From contig NZ_QHJE01000001.1 in assembly GCF_013626205.1 (NCBI RefSeq), positions 2,088,501 to 2,152,500 of the forward strand: a stretch of DNA of 64,000 nucleotides. The letters run 5' to 3'. A program made the translations under genes and the position numbers. Each line of letters begins with the position of its first letter. Within the stretch, counting starts at the first letter, position 1. The notes beneath the pieces are model-generated. The model did not search any database and was not told the origin of the DNA. It saw nothing but the letters and a program-made list of their open reading frames with translations. This document shows positions 53,918 through 63,819 of this stretch, in pieces. Origin of the DNA: Hyphomicrobium methylovorum (GTDB taxonomy: Bacteria > Pseudomonadota > Alphaproteobacteria > Rhizobiales > Hyphomicrobiaceae).

Positions 53918-54427
53918 ATGTCGATCGTCGTTTCGCTGCTTCTGATGACGTTTCCCATTGCGATGACATTTGCAGCGGCCAACGACCTTTTCACGATGAA
54001 GATCCCCAACCGGATCTCGGCCGCTTTGATCCTTGCCTTTCTGGCGGTCGCGGCTCTGACACAAATGCCGCTCGACGTGTTCGGTCTCCACGTTGCTGGC
54101 GCGTTTTGTGTTCTTGCACTGACGTTCGCGCTGTTCGCGATGAACTACCTCGGTGGCGGAGACGCGAAGCTGATGGCGGCCGGCGCTCTGTGGATGGGCA
54201 GCGCATATATTGTAGAGTACGTGGCATCCGTAACGATCTTCGGCGGCGTGCTTTGCTTGTTCCTTCTCGCTTATCGCCGAATGGTTCCCGCCGAAGCTCT
54301 GGGATTTCCTGGTTGGGCACTGCGCCTCAATAAAGAGGGCGGCCCGGTTCCCTATGGCATTGCGATCGCTGCTGCCGGTCTTCTTCTTTTCCCGCAGACC
54401 GATCTTTTCCTGACGTGGATGCGCTAG
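53918..54427 (+). CDS. cpaA: Prepilin peptidase CpaA/TadV
   Basis: This inner-membrane aspartic peptidase cleaves Flp and TadE-type prepilins. The 169-residue protein has about five spans and both catalytic Asp motifs: ANDLFTMKIPN near residue 23 and GGGDAKLMAAG near residue 83. The length is that of CpaA-type enzymes, without the methylase domain of PilD. The start ATG begins the first membrane segment; the open frame upstream overlaps flp2 and is not part of the gene. Confidence 0.92.
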   Translation: MSIVVSLLLMTFPIAMTFAAANDLFTMKIPNRISAALILAFLAVAALTQMPLDVFGLHVAGAFCVLALTFALFAMNYLGGGDAKLMAAGALWMGSAYIVEYVASVTIFGGVLCLFLLAYRRMVPAEALGFPGWALRLNKEGGPVPYGIAIAAAGLLLFPQTDLFLTWMR

Positions 54428-54614
54428 GCCAGGTTCTCTAACCCGCGTCCTAAGGATCACCCTCGCATTTCTTACCCCGTAAGTGGACGGATCGGCGTTG
54501 CGGTGGCGCTACAATGACGTCATTGCGAGACTCCGGTTAACCTCGCATTGACGTTTGTCACCCAATATCCGCTTCACAGGATCGAACTCCTGGTCGAAAG
54601 GATGCGGGGCGCGG

Positions 54615-55424
54615 ATGAAGCGGGCTCAACTTGTCGGTTTCTCAGTCGCGCTGGTTGCTGCCGGTATGGCCTATTACGTGGCGAGCGCGTTCGTGCAGCC
54701 GCCACCGGCACCGGTCACCGTCGAGAAGCAAGTCGACAGCACCGAAGTTCTCGTTGCCGGTACCGATATTCCGGTCGGGCAGATCGTGAATGAAGGTCAC
54801 TTCCGCTGGGTTTCGTGGCCTGTGAAGGCGACGTCGCGCGCCTACATCACCAAAGAGAATGGCGGCCTTTCGCGGATGCGCGAGATTTCGGGATCTGTCG
54901 CGCGCTCGGCGCTGCTGGCGGGTGAACCGATTACCGCACAGAAGCTCATCAAGGCAGGTCAGGGTGGCGTTCTTGCCGCGATCCTGCCTCAGGGCATGCG
55001 CGCGATTTCGACCAAGATCAAAGCCGAGACGGCTGCTGGAAGCCTGATTCTTCCGAACGATCATGTCGACGTGATTTTGATCCGGCAGATGCGGAGCCGC
55101 GGCGGCAAGGATCAGACGATCTCCGACACTCTGTTCCGCAACGTTCGCGTCATTGCGATCGGGCAGCAGATCGAGATCAAGGAAGGTAAGAAGGCGGCCG
55201 ATATGTCCGCTTCGACGGCCACGCTCGAACTGATGCCGCGTCAGGCTGAGATGATGGCTCTCGCGAATTCCATGGGTGAAATCACTCTGTCGCTCAGAAG
55301 CGTTGCCGACCTGTCGTCGGATCCTGAGCGTGCGGGTGGACTGAATCTCAATAAGCCCGAGGATAATAATTCAGTTCGTATAGTTCGGTATGGTGCCAAG
55401 TCGCGTGTGTATGGCGTGAACTGA
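54615..55424 (+). CDS. cpaB: Flp pilus assembly protein CpaB/RcpC
   Basis: CpaB is an inner-membrane-anchored periplasmic protein thought to stabilise the secretin. The 269-residue protein has an N-terminal anchor (about 5-24) and an SAF domain (about 45-110, with VLVAGTDIPVGQIV and GEPITAQKLI). A RcpC-type C-terminal domain follows. AAAGGA lies 12 bases before the ATG. The secretin gene follows 39 bases later. Confidence 0.92.
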   Translation: MKRAQLVGFSVALVAAGMAYYVASAFVQPPPAPVTVEKQVDSTEVLVAGTDIPVGQIVNEGHFRWVSWPVKATSRAYITKENGGLSRMREISGSVARSALLAGEPITAQKLIKAGQGGVLAAILPQGMRAISTKIKAETAAGSLILPNDHVDVILIRQMRSRGGKDQTISDTLFRNVRVIAIGQQIEIKEGKKAADMSASTATLELMPRQAEMMALANSMGEITLSLRSVADLSSDPERAGGLNLNKPEDNNSVRIVRYGAKSRVYGVN

Positions 55425-55463
55425 GTCAGTGTGAGTCAGTGGTCGTCACAAGGTTGGAATTAC

Positions 55464-57083
55464 ATGCGCGCCCTAAATACTCTCCTGCAGCGCTCTGCTG
55501 CATGCGCACTCGCTGTGCTCGTGCCGGCGATGCTTATCGCCATTCCAGTTGCTCTGGCGGGGCCCCAATCGGGCTCGCCACAGTCGGCGCGCGAAATGGC
55601 CTCAGCTGGTCAGCACCAGTCCTTCATCCGTGTCGGTGAAGAGGGCCGTCGAGATATAAAGATCGGCTTGGGCAAGTCGGTTCTTCTCGAATTTCCGCGC
55701 GATGTGCGCGACGTGATGGTGTCGAACCCGTCGGCTGTCGATGCCGTGGTTCTCAGCTCCAACCGCGTTTTTCTTCTCGCGCGGAAAGTCGGCGAGGCAA
55801 ACGCTTTCTTCTTTGATTCCTCGGGCGAGCAATTCGCGACGATGGAAATCTACGTTGAGCGTGAGACCGCCGGGATTGAAAGCCTGCTGAACCGGCTGAT
55901 CCCCGGTTCGCGCATCAAAGTCGAGATGCTCAATCAGTCCGTCGTGCTCACGGGCTCGGTCAAGAATCCGACGGACTCGGTACGCGCGGCCGATCTCGCC
56001 CGGCAGTTTGCCAACGTCCAATACGATGTTTCGAACAAGTCGAAGCAAACGGAAGGGATTGCGATTTCGACCGACGCGCAATCGCAGACGTCCACGCAGG
56101 ATACCGTCATCAACATGCTCACGGTGGAAGCCGAAGAGCAGGTGATGCTCAAGGTTACCGTTGCCGAAGTGAAGCGCACGCTGCTCAAGCAGTTGGGTGT
56201 CAACCTTGGTGGCATGCTTCAATCCGGAAGCTTCGCGACAACGCTTCTGACAGCGAACTCATTCCCGATTTCGTCCTCCCAGGGCCTTGGCCAGCTGCCA
56301 GCGTTCGGACTTTCGACAGCTGCCAGCGGCGCATGCGCGGCAGGAGCGATGTGCGTTTATAACTCTGGCCCCGGTACGAACTCGGTTGGCAACAGCGGTT
56401 TGATTTCCGGCTGGGGCAACGGCAGCAACAACATTCAATCGGCAATCCGCGCGCTCGAGCGCGACGGTCTGATCCGTACGCTTGCAGAACCCAACCTCAC
56501 TGCAATTTCGGGTGAACCTGCAGAGTTTCTGGCGGGTGGCGAAGTGCCTTACGTCACCGGAATCGATACGCAGTCGGGTGTCAGTTCGGTCGCGTTCAAG
56601 AAATTCGGCGTGCAGTTGAGCTTTACGCCGGTTGTTCTGACCGAAGGGCGCATCAGCCTCAAGATCGATACGAGCGTCAGCGATATTGCGAACTACATCG
56701 CGAACAATCCGGTGTTCGATACCCGCCAGGCGAAGACTGTCGTCGAACTGCCGTCCGGTGGATCGCTGGCTCTTGCTGGTTTGATCTCGACGAAGATGCA
56801 GCACAACATCGACGGCTTCCCCGGTGCGAAGGACATTCCGATCCTCGGTACGCTGTTCCGCAGCCGCGATTTCCAGAATGAAGAGTCCGAGCTCGTCGTC
56901 ATCGTCACGCCGTATCTCGTGCAGCCCGTTTCGCGTCAGCAGCTCGCAACGCCGACGGACGGTCTCTATCCGGCGACCGATCTCAAGGCAGACTTCCTTG
57001 GCCATCTCAATCGGATCTACGGCAAGGGCGAGAACGCTCCTTCTGGCGGTCTGAAGGGCGATTACGGCTTTATCGTCGAATAA
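55464..57083 (+). CDS. cpaC: Tad pilus secretin CpaC/RcpA
   Basis: It forms the outer-membrane pore for the Flp pilus. The 539-residue protein has a signal peptide (about 1-32) and an N-domain with LEFPRDVRDVMVSNPSAVD. A BON-like segment (LVLTGS-type VVLTGSVKNP) comes next, and then the secretin domain (about 230-480) with LAEPNLTAISGEPAEFLAGGE and the VELPSGGSLALAGL motif. The ATG used follows GGAATTAC. It sits in the usual order between cpaB and cpaD. Confidence 0.94.
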   Translation: MRALNTLLQRSAACALAVLVPAMLIAIPVALAGPQSGSPQSAREMASAGQHQSFIRVGEEGRRDIKIGLGKSVLLEFPRDVRDVMVSNPSAVDAVVLSSNRVFLLARKVGEANAFFFDSSGEQFATMEIYVERETAGIESLLNRLIPGSRIKVEMLNQSVVLTGSVKNPTDSVRAADLARQFANVQYDVSNKSKQTEGIAISTDAQSQTSTQDTVINMLTVEAEEQVMLKVTVAEVKRTLLKQLGVNLGGMLQSGSFATTLLTANSFPISSSQGLGQLPAFGLSTAASGACAAGAMCVYNSGPGTNSVGNSGLISGWGNGSNNIQSAIRALERDGLIRTLAEPNLTAISGEPAEFLAGGEVPYVTGIDTQSGVSSVAFKKFGVQLSFTPVVLTEGRISLKIDTSVSDIANYIANNPVFDTRQAKTVVELPSGGSLALAGLISTKMQHNIDGFPGAKDIPILGTLFRSRDFQNEESELVVIVTPYLVQPVSRQQLATPTDGLYPATDLKADFLGHLNRIYGKGENAPSGGLKGDYGFIVE

Positions 57084-57104
57084 TAAGGTTCCGGAGACGC
57101 AGCA

Positions 57105-57833
57105 ATGAGCAGCGAAATTACAAATATCCGCGAACCTCATGGTGCCCGCATGGTGTGGGCCAAGGTTGTCGCCCTCGCTATTCTTCCGCTTCTGGGAGGG
57201 TGCCAGCACGATCGCGCAGGACCGCAGGTTGCGGGCTGGCAGTTGATTGATCCGGAGCAGCGTCACCCGATTTTGGTTTCGCAGCAGCCGGCCAATCTCA
57301 ATCTCAGCGTGGCCAGAGGATCGAGCGGTTTGACGTCGGCTCAGCGGGGACGCGTGGTCGATTTCATCAGTCGCAATCGCGCGGGTGACGCTGGCAATAG
57401 CCGCTTCGTCATTGCAGCGCCGGGAGGGTCTGCGAATGAAGGCGCGGCGCTTGACGCGGCCGAGGATGTCCGTCGGCTGATGCTGTCCAGCGGATATTCG
57501 GAATCGTCGATCTCGATCGAAGCGTATCACGCGAATACGCGCGAAGCGCCGCTACGGATCTCGTACATGCGCTATGTCGCCGATGCGCCCGACTGCGGAT
57601 TGAACTGGTCCGAAAATCTGGCGCGCGCCTACCAGAACACGCCTTACCCCAACATGGGATGTTCGGGTCAGCGAAATCTCGCGGTCATGGTTGCGAACCC
57701 GGCCGATCTTCTTGGCCCACGCACGATGAGCCCGCGCGATTCAAACCGTCGCGATGACATGTACGGCAAGTATGTGAAGGGCGAGACGCTCGGGGCGAAA
57801 GAAGAAGTGACGAAGGTCCGAATCGCGGATTGA
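57105..57833 (+). CDS. cpaD: Pilus assembly lipoprotein CpaD
   Basis: CpaD is a lipoprotein of the Tad secretion channel. The 242-residue protein has a signal sequence with the lipobox LLGGC (Cys33) and a periplasmic domain whose DCGLNWSENLARAYQNTPYPNMGC segment is typical of CpaD, followed by NLAVMVANPADLLGPR. An internal ATG 15 codons in could also start the signal. It lies 21 bases after cpaC and 19 bases before cpaE. Confidence 0.92.
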   Translation: MSSEITNIREPHGARMVWAKVVALAILPLLGGCQHDRAGPQVAGWQLIDPEQRHPILVSQQPANLNLSVARGSSGLTSAQRGRVVDFISRNRAGDAGNSRFVIAAPGGSANEGAALDAAEDVRRLMLSSGYSESSISIEAYHANTREAPLRISYMRYVADAPDCGLNWSENLARAYQNTPYPNMGCSGQRNLAVMVANPADLLGPRTMSPRDSNRRDDMYGKYVKGETLGAKEEVTKVRIAD

Positions 57834-57852
57834 TTTGAGGTAGCGAAACGAT

Positions 57853-59145
57853 ATGGCCCAGAACGCGCAATCCTACGACGGTGGAGACATCATCGACGAT
57901 GGGGGGCTGGAATTGCACCCGAGCGATCGTGCGCGTCCCATCCCGCGCATTTCGATCCAGGCATTCTGCGACGATCCAAACGTGGCGGATACGTTACAGT
58001 TTGCGGCCGATGATCGGCGGCTGGCGAAGGCGCATCTCAGCGTCCACATGGGTGGCATCGCGGCGGCGATCAGCCACTATATGGATAGCCCGACGCCGAA
58101 CCTCATCATCATCGACAGCAATCTCTCCGGCGGACAGCTGATCGAAGAGCTTGATCGGCTCGCAGAGAGCTGCGACCCCGGAACGAAGGTGATCGTGGTT
58201 GGCCGCCACAACGACGTTCTTTTCTATCGTGAGCTATTGAAACGCGGCGTCGGTGAATACCTCGTTGCGCCGGTCACGCCGATTGGCGTGATGGAGAGCA
58301 TCTCCAATCTCTACAATAATCCCGACACCGATCCGGTCGGGCATGTCTTTGCTTTCATCGGCGCAAAGGGCGGCGTTGGCTCTTCGACGATCTGCCATAA
58401 CGTTGCTTGGACGATGTCGGAGACATTGAACACGAACGTTACGATTGCGGATCTCGATCTGGCGTTTGGCACCACGGGTCTCGATTTCAATCAGGATCCT
58501 GTTCAGGGCATTGCCGACGCGTTGGCGGCGCCAGAACGCCTCGACGATCAATTGCTGGATCGCTTGCTGACGAAATGCTCCGAGCGGCTTTCGATCTTCG
58601 CGGCGCCAGTCGTTATCGATCGCGACTACGAAATTTCGCCGGATGCGTGCGATGCGGTTCTCGATGTGGTGCGCCAGAACGTACCGTTCGTCGCCGTGGA
58701 TCTTCCACATGGGTGGTCGGTCTGGACGAAGCGTGTGCTGCTGCAAGCGGACGAGGTGGTGATCACCGCGGTTCCCGATCTTGCAAACCTCCGCAACGCG
58801 AAAAACATCGTCGATCTGTTGAAGACCTCGCGGAAGAACGACAGCAAGCCGCATATCATTCTCAATATGGCGAACGTGCCGAAGCGTCAGGAAATCACGC
58901 TCAAGGAGTTCGAGCAGGCGCTTGATCTCAAGGTAATGAGCGTCATCGACAACGACTACGAAACGTTCAGTCAGGCCGCCAACAACGGGCAGATGATCGC
59001 AGAGCTCAATCCGAAGGCAAAAGCCACGGAGAAGTTCCTCGAAATCGCGCAGAAGGTCACGCGGCGCGGCGTCAAAATCGAAAAGCCAAATTCACGTCTC
59101 GGTGCAATCGCGCCGTTTCTCGATAAGTTGAAGCTCAAGCGTTAA
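57853..59145 (+). CDS. cpaE: Pilus assembly ATPase-like protein CpaE/TadZ
   Basis: CpaE/TadZ places the Tad machine in the cell, often at a pole. The 430-residue protein has an N-terminal receiver-like domain (about 35-150, with IIIDSNLSGG) and a ParA/MinD-type domain with the deviant Walker A IGAKGGVGSST and the switch region DLDLAFGTTGLDF. It also has the FVAVDLPHGWSVW segment. It is followed by cpaF after ten bases. Confidence 0.93.
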   Translation: MAQNAQSYDGGDIIDDGGLELHPSDRARPIPRISIQAFCDDPNVADTLQFAADDRRLAKAHLSVHMGGIAAAISHYMDSPTPNLIIIDSNLSGGQLIEELDRLAESCDPGTKVIVVGRHNDVLFYRELLKRGVGEYLVAPVTPIGVMESISNLYNNPDTDPVGHVFAFIGAKGGVGSSTICHNVAWTMSETLNTNVTIADLDLAFGTTGLDFNQDPVQGIADALAAPERLDDQLLDRLLTKCSERLSIFAAPVVIDRDYEISPDACDAVLDVVRQNVPFVAVDLPHGWSVWTKRVLLQADEVVITAVPDLANLRNAKNIVDLLKTSRKNDSKPHIILNMANVPKRQEITLKEFEQALDLKVMSVIDNDYETFSQAANNGQMIAELNPKAKATEKFLEIAQKVTRRGVKIEKPNSRLGAIAPFLDKLKLKR

Positions 59146-59155
59146 GGACGTCATC

Positions 59156-60634
59156 ATGTTCGGCAGGCGTTCGAACGATCCCGTTACTCCGGTGCGTGTT
59201 GGCGTTCCGGTTTCTACACCGAATTCGCCGGCAGCTGTTGCTGAGCCGCGGCAAGCGGCGCCTGCTGCGCCAGCGAAGCAGCCGAAGCCCGAGCCCGTGG
59301 AAGAGGTGCGTCGCAAGCATTCTGAAGAGTACTACGACGTTAAAACGACGGTGTTCAACGCGCTGATCGACTCGATCGATCTGACCCAGCTTGCGAAGCT
59401 GGATACGACGGCGGCACGCGAAGAAATCCGCGACATCGTTAGCGAGATCATTCAGATCAAGAACGTCGTGATGTCGATCGCTGAGCAGGAAGAACTGCTC
59501 GAAGACATCTGCAACGACGTTCTCGGATACGGGCCGCTGGAGCCGCTGCTTTCGCGTGACGACATCGCTGACATCATGGTCAACGGTGCGGGTGCTACGT
59601 TTATCGAAGTCAACGGCAAGGTCATCAAGACAAGCGTGCGCTTCGCCGACAATCAGCAGCTGATGAATATCTGTCAGCGAATTGTCAGCCAAGTTGGACG
59701 TCGGGTTGATGAATCCAGTCCGATCTGCGACGCGCGTCTTCCTGACGGGTCGCGCGTCAACGTCATTGCGCCGCCGCTTGCGATCGATGGCCCAGCTCTG
59801 ACGATCCGAAAATTCAAGAAGGATCGCTTGCGCCTCGAGCAGCTCGTCAAGTTCGGGTCGATCACGCCGCAAGCGAAGGTGCTTCTCGAAATCGTTGGCC
59901 GTGTGCGCTGCAATGTTATCATTTCGGGCGGCACGGGCTCCGGTAAAACGACGCTGTTGAACTGCCTTACCGGTTCGATCGATCACGACGAGCGCATTAT
60001 CACATGCGAAGACTCTGCGGAACTTCAGCTGCAACAGCCCCATGTTGTGCGGCTTGAAACACGGCCGCCGAATATCGAAGGGGAAGGTGAGATTCGCATG
60101 CGCGATCTCATCAAGAACTGCCTGCGTATGCGACCTGAGCGGATTATCGTCGGTGAGGTCCGCGGACCGGAAGCATTCGATCTTCTGCAGGCGATGAACA
60201 CGGGCCACGATGGCTCAATGGGTACGCTACACGCGAATAGTCCGCGCGAAGCTCTGAGCCGTCTTGAATCCATGATTATGCAAGGCGGCTATTCGATGCC
60301 TGTAAAAACCATACGCGAGATGATCTGCGGGTCTGTCGACCTCATCGTGCAGGCGTCGCGCCTTCGTGATGGTTCGCGAAAGATTACGCACATCACCGAA
60401 GTTCTCGGCATGGAAGAGGAAACGGTGACGCTGCAAAATCTGCTCGTTTACGAGGTGACGGGCGAAGATGCGAATGGCAAGCTGATCGGACATCACCGCT
60501 CTACAGGTATCGCGCGCCCACGCCTCTGGGAGCGCGCGGAATACTACAACGAGACCGAACGCCTTGCGCGCGCCTTGGCGGAATCGGAAATAATGGACAA
60601 CAACGGCAATCCTTTAGGCGATCGCAATGGGTGA
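59156..60634 (+). CDS. cpaF: Pilus secretion ATPase CpaF/TadA
   Basis: This hexameric ATPase drives Flp pilus extension (and retraction in some species). The 492-residue protein has a Pro/Ala-rich N-terminus, a three-helix-bundle region, and a secretion-ATPase core with Walker [10 protein letters not shown] and the Asp box EDSAELQL. The Walker B/His box region is [13 protein letters not shown] with [13 protein letters not shown]. Its last eight bases overlap tadB. Confidence 0.95.
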   Translation: MFGRRSNDPVTPVRVGVPVSTPNSPAAVAEPRQAAPAAPAKQPKPEPVEEVRRKHSEEYYDVKTTVFNALIDSIDLTQLAKLDTTAAREEIRDIVSEIIQIKNVVMSIAEQEELLEDICNDVLGYGPLEPLLSRDDIADIMVNGAGATFIEVNGKVIKTSVRFADNQQLMNICQRIVSQVGRRVDESSPICDARLPDGSRVNVIAPPLAIDGPALTIRKFKKDRLRLEQLVKFGSITPQAKVLLEIVGRVRCNVIISGGTGSGKTTLLNCLTGSIDHDERIITCEDSAELQLQQPHVVRLETRPPNIEGEGEIRMRDLIKNCLRMRPERIIVGEVRGPEAFDLLQAMNTGHDGSMGTLHANSPREALSRLESMIMQGGYSMPVKTIREMICGSVDLIVQASRLRDGSRKITHITEVLGMEEETVTLQNLLVYEVTGEDANGKLIGHHRSTGIARPRLWERAEYYNETERLARALAESEIMDNNGNPLGDRNG

Positions 60635-61616
60635 TGGCAGCTTGATTTCCTTGCTGGTGCCGCTCTTCGCGGCGCTTGCGTTTGCCGGCGGTGTTTACGC
60701 AATTGCGTTTCCGTACTTTTCCGGGGATCGCCAGAAGGACAAGCGTTTCGAATCTGTTGTCGGTGGCAACCGTCGCACCAGCGGAGTTCTTGGAGAGATC
60801 CAGAACAACCGCAAGCGTTCGGTTGCTGAAACGCTGAAGGAGATGGAGGAGCGACAGAAGTCCGACAAGAAAGTGACGATGGGCTTGCGCCTGGAGCGCG
60901 CGGGTCTGACGCAAAGCCCGCGTGATTTCTACATCATCAGCGCGACCGTTGGCCTGGTCTTGGCTGGTGTCGCGATGTTCCTGTTAGACGCGCCACTACC
61001 CGTTGCGATCGTTGCGCTATTTGTCGGCAGCTTTGGTCTTCCGCGCTGGATTCTCAATCGGATGATACGGCGGCGCCAGGCGAAGTTTACCGCTCAGCTG
61101 GCCAACGCGATCGACGTTGTCGTTCGCGGCGTCAAGTCTGGTTTGCCGCTCAACGAATGTTTGCAGGTGATTGCGCGCGAAAGCGGCGAGCCGCTGGCGG
61201 GCGAGTTCAAAAATCTCGTTGAGCAGCAGAGGTTGGGTGTGCCGCTCAGCGAGGGACTTGATCGTATGTGCCAAACGATGCCGATTTCGGAGGTGCGCTT
61301 TCTTGCAATCGTCATCGGCATTCAGCAGCAGGCGGGCGGCAATCTTTCGGAAGCGCTTTCCAACTTGTCGAGTGTTCTGCGCGACCGCCACATGCTGGCG
61401 ATGAAGGTCAAGGCCCTTTCTGCTGAAGCGAAAGCTTCGGCCATGGTTTTGGCATCGTTGCCACCAGGCGTGATGTTCATGGTTTTCGTGACGACGCCCG
61501 ACTACATCATGCCGCTGTTTACAACAACTACGGGCAACTTCTTGTTGGCAGCCGGAGCGATGTGGATGTCGTTCGGCATTCTCATCATGAAGAAGATGAT
61601 CAACTTTAAATTCTAG
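60627..61616 (+). CDS. tadB: Type II secretion F-domain protein TadB
   Basis: TadB is an inner-membrane platform protein of the Tad pilus, a GspF relative. The 329-residue protein has an N-terminal span, two more at about 95-130, and a C-terminal pair around the T2SSF domain, which carries NAIDVVVRGVKSGLPLNECL and GGNLSEALSNLSSVLRDR. It overlaps cpaF by eight bases, with tadC 39 bases downstream. Confidence 0.93.
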   Translation: MGDGSLISLLVPLFAALAFAGGVYAIAFPYFSGDRQKDKRFESVVGGNRRTSGVLGEIQNNRKRSVAETLKEMEERQKSDKKVTMGLRLERAGLTQSPRDFYIISATVGLVLAGVAMFLLDAPLPVAIVALFVGSFGLPRWILNRMIRRRQAKFTAQLANAIDVVVRGVKSGLPLNECLQVIARESGEPLAGEFKNLVEQQRLGVPLSEGLDRMCQTMPISEVRFLAIVIGIQQQAGGNLSEALSNLSSVLRDRHMLAMKVKALSAEAKASAMVLASLPPGVMFMVFVTTPDYIMPLFTTTTGNFLLAAGAMWMSFGILIMKKMINFKF

Positions 61617-61655
61617 ACTCGAGCGGCGAATGCGAATGCTACAGGCGGCGCAACA

Positions 61656-62639
61656 ATGAGCGACTTCATCGATATCGTCATGAACCCGCAGTTCATCGTG
61701 ACGATGCTTGCTGCGCTGTGTGTGTTCGCGACCGTGCTGACCGTTGCCATGCCGATGTTGCAGCGGGATCAGATGAACCGCCGCATGAAGGAAATGGCAA
61801 TCGAGCGCAGCAAGATGCGTTCGGTGCGCCTTGCGGATATGGCGGCGAAGGAGCGGCAAGGCGCAGGCCGCCTGCGGTATACGTCCAAAGGCTTCATGCA
61901 GCGCATCGTTGATGAATTGCGGCTGCGCGAGCGTTTCGATAACGACGAAATCCGCGAGAACTTGAAGCGCGCTGGTTTGCGCGGTGAAGGCAATATCGTG
62001 CGCTTCATGTTCTTCCGCGTGGTTGCGCCGATTGCGATGTTCTTCTTTGCGCTGTTCTATTTGTACTTCGTCTACGAGACCGATTACCCGCCGATGATCA
62101 ACGCCGGTATTGCATTCGGTGCGGGGTTTCTCGGCTTTTACGTGCCGAATATGTTCATCTCGAACCGTGTGCAGAAGCGCCAACAATCGATCCAGCAGGC
62201 GTTTCCCGACGCGCTCGATATGCTTTTGATCTGCGTGCAGTCGGGCATGTCGGTCGAGGCGGCATTTGGTAAAGTTGGCAAAGAAATCGCACCGCAGTCG
62301 ATCGAGCTTGCCGAAGAAATGACGCTGACAACGGCGGAACTTTCGTATCTGCAGGACCGTCGGCAGGCTTACGATAATCTCGCAAAGCGCACAGGTCTGC
62401 CGGGCGTGAAGGGCGTTGCAACGGCGCTGGCTCAGGCTGAACGCTACGGTACGCCGGTAGGCCAGGCGCTTCGGACGATGGCCAAGGAGAACCGCGAAAT
62501 TCGTCAATCGGAAGCGGAACGCAAGGCCGCCGCGTTGCCGCCGAAGCTGACGGTGCCGATGATCGTCTTCTTTCTGCCGGTGCTGTTTATCGTCATTCTT
62601 GGACCAGCGGCGATGAGCTACATGGCTCTCGATAAATAA
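61656..62639 (+). CDS. tadC: Type II secretion F-domain protein TadC
   Basis: This is the second platform protein of the Tad pilus. The 327-residue protein has an N-terminal span (about 10-30), a middle pair (about 118-165), the F-domain motif PDALDMLLICVQSGMSVEAAF, and a C-terminal span after KAAALPPKLTVPMIVFFLPV. It is the last gene of the plus-strand tad operon and is followed by a terminator. Confidence 0.93.
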   Translation: MSDFIDIVMNPQFIVTMLAALCVFATVLTVAMPMLQRDQMNRRMKEMAIERSKMRSVRLADMAAKERQGAGRLRYTSKGFMQRIVDELRLRERFDNDEIRENLKRAGLRGEGNIVRFMFFRVVAPIAMFFFALFYLYFVYETDYPPMINAGIAFGAGFLGFYVPNMFISNRVQKRQQSIQQAFPDALDMLLICVQSGMSVEAAFGKVGKEIAPQSIELAEEMTLTTAELSYLQDRRQAYDNLAKRTGLPGVKGVATALAQAERYGTPVGQALRTMAKENREIRQSEAERKAAALPPKLTVPMIVFFLPVLFIVILGPAAMSYMALDK

Positions 62640-62673
62640 GCGCGCTGCCGCGCATAGGTATGGTGTTGCGTTG

Positions 62674-62705
62674 AGCCCCGACCGGTTGATCCGGCCGGGG
62701 CTTTT
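62674..62705 (+). terminator. Rho-independent terminator after tadC
   Basis: AGCCCCGACCGG pairs with CCGGCCGGGGCT (one mismatch) around TTGAT, followed by TTTTCTT, 34 bases after the tadC stop codon. Confidence 0.85.
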
Positions 62706-62765
62706 CTTGTTTGGCCGGGAGCGCGAGGTTTCGTCAGTGAGATCAGCTTCGGTTGCACAAAGCAA

Positions 62766-62790
62766 AACGCCTCCGAAGAACGGAGGCGTT
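62766..62790 (-). terminator. Rho-independent terminator of the TPR lipoprotein gene
   Basis: Perfect 10-base arms AACGCCTCCG/CGGAGGCGTT surround a 5-base loop. On the minus strand the stem runs into TTTTGCTTT, 37 bases after the stop codon of the TPR gene. Confidence 0.85.
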
Positions 62791-62826
62791 GAAATTGCGT
62801 TGTGACCTTCGAGAGTGCGGTTTCAA

Positions 62827-63819
62827 TCAGAAGCCGCGGCTGCTGCCAGCGGCAGGCACCGGATCGGAAAGACTTGTCGTCTCCCAGAGGCTCGGAGACG
62901 CGGGCAACGGTTTTACGGCGGTTGCCAACTGAACTTCGGCAGCGCGCGGCTGTGGCGGGGTTTCGGCGCGTGCAACGGAAGTTTGAGCCGCGAAGCTCTT
63001 GGCGTCCGGCATCTCCGTCTTTGCATCGAGGCGAACCATCTGCTTCAGGTAGCTGGCGTTTGCTGAAGCGACGTCTGTTTGCAGAACGCTGGATGCGATC
63101 GATTTCGATTCCTCATAACGCCCCTGCAGGCCGAGGACCAGCGCGAGGTTCTCGCGGACTTTCGGCGTGGCCCCTTGCGTGGTTGAAGCCTGGCGGAGGA
63201 TCTGCTCGGCCGTCTTCGGATCGCCCATCATTGCGTGAGCCATCGCGAGGTTGCTCATAACCGACGGGTTGTCGGGCGCGATCGTAAGGGCGCGTTCGTA
63301 ATAGGGGATCGCTTCGCCGTATTTGCCTTGCTTCGCCAAAACGGTTCCGCGCGCCGAGACGACGCGCCAATCAGGCTTCGTCGGATCATCGGCTGCTGCG
63401 AGAAGCTGGCTCGCGACGTTCACCTGATCGAGTTCCAGCGCAAGGCGTCCGTATTCGCCTGCGAGCTGGGGATCGTTGCCGTGAATCGTGCTTGCCTGCT
63501 GCAGCACGGTGAGCGCTTTACGCTTTTCGCCGAGCGCTTTCAGGTTTTTCGCGTAATTGATCGCGGGCTGAACTTCGGTCGGCTTCTTGGCGTATTCCGC
63601 GCCCCAGTAGGTGGTCGCGCGCTGCAGTTCCGTTTGCGGCGTTTTGGGCTCGCTTTCGGTCGGCGCGGGCGTTTCAGACTTCAGCGCGACCTGCTTTAGG
63701 AGGTCCGGCGAAGCCGAACAGGCGCTCAGCATCAGTGCGGCGGTTACGCTGGCGAGAACGCCAAACGGGGGCGCTTTGCGGTATGCTAAGGCAGCGAAAT
63801 TGGGGCGCGCGGTGCGCAT
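62827..63819 (-). CDS. TPR-repeat lipoprotein, TadD-like
   Basis: TadD-type proteins are outer-membrane TPR lipoproteins that help assemble the Flp secretin. The 330-residue protein has a signal with the lipobox LSAC. Several TPR helices follow at about 65-260 (including GKYGEAIPYYERALTIAPDNPSVMSNLAMAHAM), and the C-terminal tail is Pro/Ala-rich. The start used begins the lipoprotein signal, 27 codons inside a longer frame. It converges on the tad operon, with a terminator on each side of the gap. The TadD role is inferred from domain and position. Confidence 0.85.
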   Translation of the reverse strand: MRTARPNFAALAYRKAPPFGVLASVTAALMLSACSASPDLLKQVALKSETPAPTESEPKTPQTELQRATTYWGAEYAKKPTEVQPAINYAKNLKALGEKRKALTVLQQASTIHGNDPQLAGEYGRLALELDQVNVASQLLAAADDPTKPDWRVVSARGTVLAKQGKYGEAIPYYERALTIAPDNPSVMSNLAMAHAMMGDPKTAEQILRQASTTQGATPKVRENLALVLGLQGRYEESKSIASSVLQTDVASANASYLKQMVRLDAKTEMPDAKSFAAQTSVARAETPPQPRAAEVQLATAVKPLPASPSLWETTSLSDPVPAAGSSRGF